Below, one piece after another: positions 26,375 to 34,536 of a DNA stretch of 64,000 nt. Below the pieces are notes generated by a model, which was not told the DNA's origin, searched no databases, and saw nothing but the letters and a program-made list of their open reading frames with translations. The position numbers and the translations under genes are program-made. This stretch comes from a bacterium (GTDB lineage: Bacteria; Planctomycetota; Planctomycetia; Isosphaerales; Isosphaeraceae): NCBI GenBank assembly GCA_016125085.1, contig WGMM01000016.1, positions 1-64,000 of the forward strand, given 5' to 3'. Within the stretch, counting starts at the first letter, position 1; the number at the start of each line of letters is the position of its first letter.

Positions 26375-26449
26375 ATTTGTCTGGGGATATCCCGAATTGG
26401 CGATGCGAAGATTCGAACGGCAAGCATCTGGCTCATCCCAGACGTCTTC

Positions 26450-28216
26450 TCAGCGTTTTCTGATCCCAACATAATACGCCGTTCCGATTTCCCGGCCTTC
26501 AGAATCGAGAAAATCGGCCTGTAGACGCGTCAGCCCGGTTTTCAAGCTGATGTCGAATTCGGCGTATGTGTCGCCCGGGAGAAGGTCGATCGTCCGTTCG
26601 ATTTCGCCCAGCTTCAGCCGGGCTTTCGCGATAGGCCAGGGCATTGCGTCTTTGGGGGCGTCGGTCAGTTTCATGCCCGATTCTTCCGGCCAGCGGGAGC
26701 AGCGAATTCGGTAAGTTCCAGCCTGTTTCGTTTCCAAAGCCCAATAGCCACGTACTTTCGGGCCTTTCAGGATCATCGTCTGGTTCCAGGGCAGGTTGGC
26801 TGGCGTGCCGCCGGTGTGCAGGTCCATCACGTTCAGCCGGGTTTCCTCTTCGGCACCGCCGATGTGGATAGGGTTGTCCCGGCTCAGGGCATCGCCCAAG
26901 CCGTCGAACCAGCGGTCATAAGACGACTTAAGCGATGCGACGATATCCGGATGTTCCGCCGCCACGTTCGATTTCTGGCCGGGGTCGGATTTCATGTCGT
27001 AAAGCTCGGTACTGTTGACAAGCCGCCACCGGTTCGAAAGCACGGCGGCCTTGCCGCGAGAAGGCGGTGCGTCGGTCTGGGCGAACTGGACGAACGACGT
27101 GCGGTCGTCAGGGATCGTCTTTTCGCCACGCAGAATGGAGCCGAGATCCTGGCCGTCCAGCGGCACGGGGTGGTTCTTCAGGCTCAGGCCGCAAAGTGAA
27201 GCGAGCGTCGGCAGCAGATCCTGGGCGATCGTCAGACCGCCAATGTCTTTTCCCTCTTTGGTTGCGGGCAGTCCGCCGCCGGGCCAGCGGATGAAGCAGG
27301 GCACGCGGTGGCCGCCGTCATAAAGGTTGCCTTTGACGCCTCGCATGCCGGCATTGAAACCGCCAGGGGCCCGGTTGCCCATGGTCGTGCCGTTATCGGT
27401 GAGGAAAACCACGATCGTATCGCGGGCCAGATTTTCTTTTTCCAGCTGCGCCAGCAGCTTGCCCAGGTTCGTATCGATGTTTTCGATCATGGCGTAGAAG
27501 GCGGCCGCCATGGTGTCGATGCCGGCGATATCGCGATAAGCGTTCGCGAGGTCCGGCGGGGGTACGAACGGAGAATGCGGTGCATTGGTGGCCAGATAGA
27601 CGAAAAACGGCTGGTCTTTCGTTTCTTTCATGAAATGGCTGGCCGCGGCGAACCAGACGTCGGTGCAATAGCCCATGGTGCGGATGGCTTCGCCGTCGAG
27701 CCGGTACGTGTCATCGACATAGTCGTTTCCCCATTCGTCGGGTGTCTGGCCGACACCGCCCCCGCCGTGCATGAAGACATGGCGAAAGCCTTTGTCCCGT
27801 GGCCGGGCAGGGGCGTTGTCGCCCAGGTGCCACTTGCCGAACATGCCCGTGCGATAGCCGTTGGCCGCGAACACGTCAGCGATCGTCGGCGTGGATGCCG
27901 GTAGGATCGACCTGCCCAGCACCGTGGCCCAGACACCGTCTCGCAGCGGATCACGGCCCGTCATCAGGGCGGCACGCGTCGGCGCACACAGGGGCATGAC
28001 GTGGAAATCCGTCAGCCGCAGCGATTCGCGATGGAGCCGGTCGAGATTCGGCGTCTTCACGAACGGGTGACCGTGACAAGCGAGGTCGCCATAGCCCTGG
28101 TCGTCGGTTACGATCATGATCACGTTTGGCCGCCGCTCGGCCACGGCGCTTGTGCAGAAGATGAATCCCACAGCCATGGCCCAGAGAAGAGCAGAGAACC
28201 GAATCGATGTGTGCAT
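26450..28216 (-). CDS. Secreted sulfatase (arylsulfatase A type)
   Basis: 588 residues from the ATG at 28216. A signal peptide ends near 'CTSAVAERRP'. The sulfatase core starts 'RPNVIMIVTDDQGYGDLACH'. The formylglycine motif is canonical: 'MPLCAPTRAALMTGRDPL' (C-x-P-x-R-x4-TG), so activation by an FGE enzyme is expected. 'GYRTGMFGKWHLGD' and 'VFLTDNGTTMG' follow. The C-terminal 140 residues ('GYWALETKQAGTYRIRCSRW' and after) form an additional beta-rich domain. It probably removes sulfate from polysaccharides outside the cytoplasm. No FGE gene is seen in the window. Confidence 0.95.
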   Translation of the reverse strand: MHTSIRFSALLWAMAVGFIFCTSAVAERRPNVIMIVTDDQGYGDLACHGHPFVKTPNLDRLHRESLRLTDFHVMPLCAPTRAALMTGRDPLRDGVWATVLGRSILPASTPTIADVFAANGYRTGMFGKWHLGDNAPARPRDKGFRHVFMHGGGGVGQTPDEWGNDYVDDTYRLDGEAIRTMGYCTDVWFAAASHFMKETKDQPFFVYLATNAPHSPFVPPPDLANAYRDIAGIDTMAAAFYAMIENIDTNLGKLLAQLEKENLARDTIVVFLTDNGTTMGNRAPGGFNAGMRGVKGNLYDGGHRVPCFIRWPGGGLPATKEGKDIGGLTIAQDLLPTLASLCGLSLKNHPVPLDGQDLGSILRGEKTIPDDRTSFVQFAQTDAPPSRGKAAVLSNRWRLVNSTELYDMKSDPGQKSNVAAEHPDIVASLKSSYDRWFDGLGDALSRDNPIHIGGAEEETRLNVMDLHTGGTPANLPWNQTMILKGPKVRGYWALETKQAGTYRIRCSRWPEESGMKLTDAPKDAMPWPIAKARLKLGEIERTIDLLPGDTYAEFDISLKTGLTRLQADFLDSEGREIGTAYYVGIRKR

Positions 28217-28675
28217 GATCTTTCGAAGCCCTGGGGCTGGTTTCGCGGAGGCGGCCACCTGACACTCATTCGATCCTGACGACCGGTCGTGGACACTTCA
28301 AGAGTCGAGAGGCAAGATCGACCTCTGGCCGTTACGACCGATACATCCGTCAGATTGAGTCAAATCGTTACGACTGATACACGTAAACCTCTATGGAATT
28401 TTGGGTTAGGGTGCTCAAGCCGGGGGCGGGGGCGGTCGATATATCCAGTGTCGCCGCTGGGACTCGTACCTCGGGCGGACGAAACGGGGAGCACCGAACA
28501 GGCGTCGGATCTTTGGATGGCTGATACGAACGAAGTCGCAAGACGGAAGCGGATCAGCCGGGCTCGGGAAAGCCTTCCAGGGCAAAGACGCATCACCTTC
28601 TCGTCGTCAGAAGTGGAAGAAGCGACCCTCGAACGTTTCTTCTGTCAACGCTAATCGCTAGGAGTGATATCTCCC
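28217..28675. other. Divergent intergenic region with a short direct repeat
   Basis: About 460 bases between the divergent sulfatase and small-repeat-protein genes. GTTACGACCGATACA at 28331-28345 recurs with one mismatch as GTTACGACTGATACA at 28367-28381, a 36-base period, which could be a regulator binding site. The open frame at 28289-28654 has no family features and is not called a gene. Confidence 0.4.
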
Positions 28676-29098
28676 ATGTCTAAATTGACGCTGAGCCTTG
28701 CTTTCGCTCTCGTCCTCGGTCTGGCCGGCGTTTCCGAAGCCAGCCACGGCTGCGTGAACTGCGGCCTGGCTAGCCCTCAAGGCTACGTCGCCCCCAGCGC
28801 CCAGAGCGTGGTGGCGGTCGCTGATTGCGGTGGTGGTTGCGGCACCGGCCACAAGGGCTTCTCTCTGCCCTCGATCTGCCTGCCGAAGATCAGCCTGCCG
28901 AAGATCAGCCTGCCGAAGCTTGAGCACACCACGAGCTGCGAGCAAGTGGTCGTGACCAAGAAGAAGCACCACTTCCGTCTGGTCAAGGGTGGCGGACACG
29001 GTCATGGTTCGTACGGCTACGCCGCTCCGGCTGCCTATGCTCCTGCCGCTTCGCCCCAAGGTGGCTATGCTTCCCCGCAAGCTTCCGGCCAATATTGA
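28676..29098 (+). CDS. Small exported protein with Cys/Gly and KISLP repeats
   Basis: 140 residues from the ATG at 28676, preceded by TAGGAG. A signal peptide ('TLSLAFALVLGLAGVSEA') leads to 'SHGCVNCGLASPQGY', a Cys/Gly-rich stretch, then 15-base DNA repeats giving K-I-S-L-P units ('LPKISLPKISLPK', about residues 68-82). A basic 'TKKKHHFRLVKGGG' and a Gly/Tyr/Ala/Pro tail follow. It looks like a small structural surface protein. The family is not recognised. A terminator follows at 29241. Confidence 0.75.
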   Translation: MSKLTLSLAFALVLGLAGVSEASHGCVNCGLASPQGYVAPSAQSVVAVADCGGGCGTGHKGFSLPSICLPKISLPKISLPKLEHTTSCEQVVVTKKKHHFRLVKGGGHGHGSYGYAAPAAYAPAASPQGGYASPQASGQY

Positions 29099-29240
29099 TC
29101 TGACAAGGTCGGCTCGGGATGGTTCGGCAGGCGTGGGTACCCGGCAACCCTGGGCGATCCGCGACACGAGATCTGTAGCAATCGCTCAGATTGGCTGACG
29201 TCTGGCGGCGAAATCCCTTAAGCCGATCGAATTCGATCTA

Positions 29241-29282
29241 CGAAGGCACGCTACCCTCGGGTGCGTGCCTTCGGGCTTTTTC
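29241..29282 (+). terminator. Rho-independent terminator
   Basis: CGAAGGCACGC at 29241-29251 pairs with GCGTGCCTTCG at 29263-29273, followed by GGGCTTTTTCG. It ends the 28676-29098 transcript. A gap of about 140 bases lies before it. Confidence 0.88.
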
Positions 29283-29348
29283 GTCACACAGGAAACTGAT
29301 GAGATTTCGATTCGTTCGTTTGCGATGAATCGATCAGAAGTCGTTCGT

Positions 29349-30425
29349 TCAGCAGCTTTTCGAAGTCGCAGTCAGTGCACTCGTGCTTGTGCTTTTTTTG
29401 AGATGCACCGGGCCAGGGATTTGCGAATCGCCACCGAGTTTGCGTCGCGGCCGGAACATGGACCACGTCAGGTGTGCGATGGCGTCATCCGGGTAATCAA
29501 GAATCGCCTTTTCCAGGCGAGCGATCGTGCGTTCGAAAACCTCCGAACGGGAATCGCCCGGAGATATCACGAACGGATTCTGGAATTTCAGCCGGAATCG
29601 ACCGCCGGGCGTCTGGCGGCATTCGACACCGATCACCGGGATCCCCAGAAGCATGGCGATGTCGATCCAGATCGACTGAAAGCGTACCTCCTGGCCGAGG
29701 AAACGACATGCGTCCGTGTTCGGGCCTGACCAGCAGATGTCGCAATTGGTGTAAATCGACACGCCATGGCGAATCAGACGACGTACGTCCATCGTGCGAC
29801 GTGCCGCTTCGGTGACGTTCAAGTCCCGTCTCAGAAAAAGCTTGTGTTGTTCGCAGATCGGGTGGTCCTGATCGAACCACGCGTCCAGGCCAGGCGAAAC
29901 GTGTCGCGGCCGTTGCACCAGCATACGAAACGGGATGCCATGGGTGATCATCCAGTGCACCGCGGCGATGTGGCCGCCCAGATGGCTTCCCAGAAAGATC
30001 GCTGCCTGGCCTCTTTCGTTCAGTTCCTGAACGGCTTCGTAGCCTTCGACTTCGAACAGGTCGTCCCAGGCATCGGGTGCGATGCGATCGCAAATGCAGT
30101 CGCGGGCGATGTAACGCAGCATTTGTGCGGAGATGCCGCGGGCGATTTCGTCGGGAGAACGATCCGGATTGGCCTGATAGACTTCGCCGGGAATGATTTT
30201 TCTGAGTTGCTGCCGGCGGGGGCTCCAGGAGTCGTGGATCAACCGGCCCATCTTTTCCAGATCCGCACCAGCCCGGACCGGCCCGCGGCGAGCGAGTATC
30301 GGCAGAAGGCCCTTGTAAAACCACGACTTCCAACGCAGCACATCACGGCTCGCCAGGAACGAGAACGGCGAATTCCCCGGCGGTGCCAGTGCGTCCAGAG
30401 ATAATCGCGGCGGTGGTTTCTTCAT
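29349..30425 (-). CDS. LpxL/HtrB-type lysophospholipid acyltransferase-like protein
   Basis: 358 residues. The central region 'GQAAIFLGSHLGGHIAAVHW' (about 138-157), 'GIPFRMLVQRPRHVSPGLDA' and 'LIRHGVSIYTNCDICW' follows the layout of LpxL-like acyltransferases, in which a His after G-S-H or G-H starts the catalytic H-x4-D/E; the acidic partner is not evident here. No clear transmembrane helix is visible apart from a weak N-terminal hydrophobic stretch. It is the last gene of the MBOAT operon, 61 bases after the adenylating enzyme. It may transfer an acyl group to a lipid or glycan, but this is inferred. Confidence 0.65.
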   Translation of the reverse strand: MKKPPPRLSLDALAPPGNSPFSFLASRDVLRWKSWFYKGLLPILARRGPVRAGADLEKMGRLIHDSWSPRRQQLRKIIPGEVYQANPDRSPDEIARGISAQMLRYIARDCICDRIAPDAWDDLFEVEGYEAVQELNERGQAAIFLGSHLGGHIAAVHWMITHGIPFRMLVQRPRHVSPGLDAWFDQDHPICEQHKLFLRRDLNVTEAARRTMDVRRLIRHGVSIYTNCDICWSGPNTDACRFLGQEVRFQSIWIDIAMLLGIPVIGVECRQTPGGRFRLKFQNPFVISPGDSRSEVFERTIARLEKAILDYPDDAIAHLTWSMFRPRRKLGGDSQIPGPVHLKKSTSTSALTATSKSC

Positions 30426-30486
30426 GATGTCGATCCGGTTCGTTTCGCCGATTTTTCCGGGGGATGCGTTCCGTGCCAGGTCGCGT

Positions 30487-32118
30487 TCAGGCGACCTGCT
30501 GCGCGATTTTGCCGAGTGCCGGGTAGTCGACTTTATCCGTCGATGTCGTCGGCAGTTCCGGCATGAACCGGATGGTGTCCGGAATCATGTATTGGGGAAG
30601 GAATGTGGCACAGTGGCGCTTCATGGCGATGATCGAAGCCGGCCTGTCCGGCTTCATCGCGACGAACGCCGCGATGCGCACACCTTCTTCGTCCGATTGT
30701 GTCGCGACGACGGCCGCACGCTCGACGGAGTCATTCCGGTAAAGGGCCGATTCGATTTCGCCCAGCTCGATCCGGTAGCCCCGCTTTTTGACCATCCGGT
30801 CGCGTCGGCCATGGAACAGGAAGCAGCCTGTGCCGTCGTCCACGACGAGATCGCCCGTGCGATACCACTTCTGGCCGTTACCTTCGGTGAAGAACGCCGA
30901 TTCGGTGAGGTCTTCCCGACCGAAATAACCGGTCATGACGCGTGGCCCCGCGATGACGAGTTCACCCTTGGCGCCAGGTTCGACATCGATGCCCTCAGGG
31001 TCGACCACCCGGGCCTTGAGCGGGGTGCAGGCGGGGCCGATGGGCAAGGGGGCCTGGAGATCGTCCAGGTTCTGCGGCGTCTTGTAAGCCGTGCAGACGT
31101 TCGTCTCGGTCGGGCCGTAGAGATTCCAGAACGTGGAATCAGGCCAGATTTTGCGCAGTGTCTTGAGCGGGCCGACGGGAAAAACCTCGCCGGCGAAGAG
31201 CGTCAGCCGAGGGCCCGCCCAGGGCTTGCCACCCGCTTCGACCGGTTCGTCGAGCCTGCCGTGTTCGACCATCATCGCGAGGATCGAAGGGGCCGAGTAC
31301 CAGACGGTGATCGAAGATGATTTGAGGAAATCGGCCAGGCGGACGGGATCCTTGGCCATGCCCTCGTCGATAAGGACCAGAGGCGCGGCGTTGAGCACGC
31401 TCATGTAGAGGTCGAAAACCGAAAGATCGAAGTGCAGGGGGGCGTGCGAGGCGAAGACATCGCCCGCGTTCGGGGCGATTTCGCGGTCGCACCAGTCCAG
31501 GAAGCACCAGGCGTTCTCATGGCTGAGCATCACGCCTTTCGGCAAACCCGTCGAGCCTGAAGTGAACAGCACATAGGCCAGGTCAGATTCAGGCTGTTCA
31601 GTCGGTTCGACGGATCCGGCCGATTCCGATTCCTGGATTTCGTTCCAGCTCAGTGATCGTTCGGGAGTTGGGGCGGAACTTTCGCCCACGACGATCAGCC
31701 GGGGCCGGGTTCCTTCGAGTTCGGGCGGCCACGAGGCCAGCAGACCTTCGACCAGGCTGGCGTGGATCACGACGGCCGTAACGCCGGCGAGGCTGAAGAT
31801 CGTGGCGGCACGTGTCGGCGGAGCCAGCGGATCGACCGGAACGTGTGCCGCGCCGGTTCGCAGGCTGGCATGGATCGTAGCGACGGATTCGATCGACTTC
31901 GGCAGCCAGATGCCGACACGATGACCTCGGCCGATCCCGAGCCGGTGCAGGGCTCCTGCAAGGCGGGCGACGATTTCGTCAAGTTCGCCGTAACGCACGT
32001 GGCGGCCGCTGGATGACTCGACCAGGGCGACGCCGTGCGGGTTACTCGCCGCGGCGGCACTCAGAAGGCCGCCGAGAGTCGACGGTCGGTTCCGGGCTGT
32101 CGCATGGGTTGCCGTCAT
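30487..32118 (-). CDS. DltA-like amino-acid adenylating enzyme
   Basis: 543 residues with all core motifs of ANL adenylation domains: 'YVLFTSGSTGLPKGVMLSH' (A3, P-loop), 'LHFDLSVFDLYMSVLN' (A4, with the Asp that binds the substrate amino group in amino-acid-activating members), 'NLYGPTETNVCTAY' (A5), 'WYRTGDLV' (A7), 'GRRDRMVKKRGYRIELGEIE' (A8) and 'PTTSTDKVDYPAL' (A10 Lys). There is no C-terminal carrier domain. Closest in plan to DltA, which loads D-Ala on DltC. The 4-base overlap with the SGNH gene upstream indicates coupling. Confidence 0.9.
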   Translation of the reverse strand: MTATHATARNRPSTLGGLLSAAAASNPHGVALVESSSGRHVRYGELDEIVARLAGALHRLGIGRGHRVGIWLPKSIESVATIHASLRTGAAHVPVDPLAPPTRAATIFSLAGVTAVVIHASLVEGLLASWPPELEGTRPRLIVVGESSAPTPERSLSWNEIQESESAGSVEPTEQPESDLAYVLFTSGSTGLPKGVMLSHENAWCFLDWCDREIAPNAGDVFASHAPLHFDLSVFDLYMSVLNAAPLVLIDEGMAKDPVRLADFLKSSSITVWYSAPSILAMMVEHGRLDEPVEAGGKPWAGPRLTLFAGEVFPVGPLKTLRKIWPDSTFWNLYGPTETNVCTAYKTPQNLDDLQAPLPIGPACTPLKARVVDPEGIDVEPGAKGELVIAGPRVMTGYFGREDLTESAFFTEGNGQKWYRTGDLVVDDGTGCFLFHGRRDRMVKKRGYRIELGEIESALYRNDSVERAAVVATQSDEEGVRIAAFVAMKPDRPASIIAMKRHCATFLPQYMIPDTIRFMPELPTTSTDKVDYPALGKIAQQVA

Positions 32119-33347
32119 GGCGATGTCCTTTCGTGTGTTGCGGATACTGCCGGTCCGTTTTTGCCCTTGTCCGGACGGCGGACGAAACCGAAGTGATTTT
32201 CCGGCCCATGGGCCGTGATCGATTCGGCCAGGCGGCGGAAGATCAGTTCGTGCCCGCGAGTGTTCGGGTGGTCGTCCCAGGTAGCCAGGGCAAGCTTCGT
32301 CGGATCTTCGGTGTCGAAGGCATCGGTCAGATCCCAGACCGGCACGTGATGTGCCCGGGCCGAAGTTTTCTGAATTTCGACGCCCTCCGCCCTCAGGTGG
32401 GGCAAGTCGTTACGGCCGGCGCGGGGGATGATCAGGCAGAACAGTTCGACACCGTCCGCGCGTGTCTCCCGGGCCAGTTCGCCGAGAACTTCGTGATTGA
32501 TGCCGTCGCGATACGGCTCCAGCCACGACTTGAACTTGTTCTTGTCGACCCATTTGCCGCGAGGATCGCGCCGCAGGCTTGCCGGATCGTAATCCGATTG
32601 AGCGACGATTCGAGTCAAGTGTTCGAATCGGCTGAAGTCGGTCTTGTAAGAAAGCAGATCGCAAAGGTGGATTTCGCTGAGCCGGGCATCGAGCATGGTC
32701 GTCGCATAGAACACCATGTCGGGTTTGAGCTTGCGTGCGAACCGGCGATAGGATTCAAGCCGCTGGGTCGGCGAATAGGCCGCCACGGCGAAATTGAGGA
32801 TTTCGAAACGGCGCGGGTCGCCATGCTGTTTCGCCTGTTCGTTCAGCCAGTCTTCCAGCCGGTTTTCGTAGGTTTCGTCGGTCGCGACGCCCCAGCCCAT
32901 GTCCATCGACGCTCCCAGCAGGGCGATGCGAACGACCTCGGCCGGTTTTTCCGCACTCACGGGTCGGTCACGCATGCGCAGGGAGTTGGTCGTGAAGGAC
33001 TTGCCGAAGAGCGAACGTGAGACGTCAGGAGAAAGCCGGAACAGCAGGATATCGTCCGTCTGCATTTGCGAGACGCCGCTGTCCGTGAAATGCACCCAGT
33101 CGGTCGGTTCGCCGACGAGGCTCTTCTTCAGCGCGTCGGCCTCCGAATCGGATACGCCAAGCAGGCCTTCGTAATAGCCGGCGGATTCCCGGCCGATCTC
33201 GGGCGACTTCATCGCATGTTTGAGTACGCGCACCGTGCCCCAGGAGATCGGCAGGTCGATCAACCCGAAAGCCAGAATGGCGATCGTGGCGGTGACTCTG
33301 CTCCAGGGGCTGGCCAGCCGGGCCTGAATCGTACGAAGGATTTTCAT
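32115..33347 (-). CDS. Membrane-anchored SGNH hydrolase-like protein 2
   Basis: 410 residues. One N-terminal membrane helix ('VTATIAILAFGLIDLPISWG', about 18-38) anchors a periplasmic domain. A 'SAGYYEGLLGV' motif near residue 55 is shared with the neighbouring SGNH protein. The SGNH fold shows 'IALLGASMDMGWGV' (G-A-S in place of G-D-S) and a C-terminal 'WDDHPNTRGHELIF' with D-x-H-P-N. Comparable proteins (DltD, AlgX/AlgJ-like) assist O-acylation of polymers. It overlaps both neighbours by four bases. Confidence 0.8.
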   Translation of the reverse strand: MKILRTIQARLASPWSRVTATIAILAFGLIDLPISWGTVRVLKHAMKSPEIGRESAGYYEGLLGVSDSEADALKKSLVGEPTDWVHFTDSGVSQMQTDDILLFRLSPDVSRSLFGKSFTTNSLRMRDRPVSAEKPAEVVRIALLGASMDMGWGVATDETYENRLEDWLNEQAKQHGDPRRFEILNFAVAAYSPTQRLESYRRFARKLKPDMVFYATTMLDARLSEIHLCDLLSYKTDFSRFEHLTRIVAQSDYDPASLRRDPRGKWVDKNKFKSWLEPYRDGINHEVLGELARETRADGVELFCLIIPRAGRNDLPHLRAEGVEIQKTSARAHHVPVWDLTDAFDTEDPTKLALATWDDHPNTRGHELIFRRLAESITAHGPENHFGFVRRPDKGKNGPAVSATHERTSP

Positions 33348-34510
33348 CGAATCTGCTCCCTTCGGGATTCGAGCCGCGATTTCAGGTCGGGCCAGGCCGC
33401 CAGTGAATTCGTCCAGGCTTCGGCCAGGATGGAATGCCCGCGTGCGTTGGGGTGGTAATCGCCATCGGAAATCGCGAGATCCTCGTCCCGATAGTCGTCG
33501 AATGTGTCGGTGAGGTCGACGACGTAATCGAACCCGGCGTTGCGGGCACGGTTCATCAGCGCGATCTTTTCCAGCTTGCCGAGATTCGAACCGACTCGCG
33601 GAATGAGCACGAACGCCACGGGCAGGCCCTGCTCATGGCAACCATCCACAATGCGGCCGTAGACGTTCTGGAGGATCGTCCAGCTCCAGTTTCGCAGAGC
33701 TGCCGAGTTTTTCTTCGGATCCATGTTCGGCACGAATCCGGCGGCTTTCAGCGTCTTTTCGTAGAGGGGGTCGTCCAGGCCGACCGATCGGGCCATGAAG
33801 TGCGACATGCGAAGGGCGTCCCAGCCCGGGTCGCTCGTCGTGCCTTCATACACGACCAGGTCGAACGGAATGCCCGCTCCGACGATTTCGAAATTCTTCC
33901 AGCGCTGGCCCGGTGAATGGCCCGGCGTGGCGAAGTTCCACACTTCCACATCCTGGCCGGTCGTTCGTGCCTGGTTCCGCAGCGACTTTTCCCAGATTTC
34001 CTCGAACCGCTCCGCCTGAGTCACGCCCCAGCCGCATGCGATCGAATCGCCCAGCAGCGCGATACGGATTTTTTCGGGTCCTTTTTCGGCCGGATAATCC
34101 GAATCACGCAGGCCGAGCCGGTTCGTGACCCAGTGGGTGTCGAAGGCCGTGGCGTCGATCGACGGTTGCAGCACGTATTCGCGCATGTCGTCCACCGCCA
34201 GAACAGGTCTTTCCGGCGTGGGACCGTGTTCGTTCTGCGGCGGTGCCGCGGGCTTGTCGCCGGACTTGCCGGAGTCCGAACTGACGGAGCGAACCGTGTC
34301 CAGAAGACCTTCGTAATAGCCCCGTTCCATCGATTCGTAGTCGGCCCGGTTCAGGCCCGTGCGCTGGAGAACGTCTCGCAACCGAACGACATCGGCAGGC
34401 AGGAACGGTTCGGGGATCGTGGCGAATACGATCAGCCCCAGCGCAAAACTGGCCCAGGAGTTCGGCCCTTTCGGAAGTCGCCTCAAGAGGCTTCCGTCAG
34501 ATTTCTTCAT
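33344..34510 (-). CDS. Membrane-anchored SGNH hydrolase-like protein 1
   Basis: 388 residues from the ATG at 34510, with TGAGG nine bases upstream. The open frame runs far upstream of this ATG in antisense to the MBOAT gene and is not real there. An N-terminal helix ('NSWASFALGLIVFATIPEPF') is followed by 'MERGYYEGLLDTV', the shared motif, and an SGNH domain with 'IALLGDSIACGWGVTQAERF' (G-D-S nucleophile) and 'DGDYHPNARGHSILAEAW'. This copy keeps the canonical G-D-S and may be the active member of the pair. Confidence 0.82.
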   Translation of the reverse strand: MKKSDGSLLRRLPKGPNSWASFALGLIVFATIPEPFLPADVVRLRDVLQRTGLNRADYESMERGYYEGLLDTVRSVSSDSGKSGDKPAAPPQNEHGPTPERPVLAVDDMREYVLQPSIDATAFDTHWVTNRLGLRDSDYPAEKGPEKIRIALLGDSIACGWGVTQAERFEEIWEKSLRNQARTTGQDVEVWNFATPGHSPGQRWKNFEIVGAGIPFDLVVYEGTTSDPGWDALRMSHFMARSVGLDDPLYEKTLKAAGFVPNMDPKKNSAALRNWSWTILQNVYGRIVDGCHEQGLPVAFVLIPRVGSNLGKLEKIALMNRARNAGFDYVVDLTDTFDDYRDEDLAISDGDYHPNARGHSILAEAWTNSLAAWPDLKSRLESRREQIR

Positions 34511-34536
34511 CGCCGCATTCCTCACGCTAAGCGAAA

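Noticed and set aside
28331..28384. Possible CRISPR-like repeats
   Set aside because: Only two imperfect 15-base copies, no further units and no cas genes.
28289..28654. Open frame of 121 codons between the sulfatase and small repeat protein genes
   Set aside because: It is Arg/Ser-rich without signal, motif or good ribosome site and covers the expected divergent promoters.
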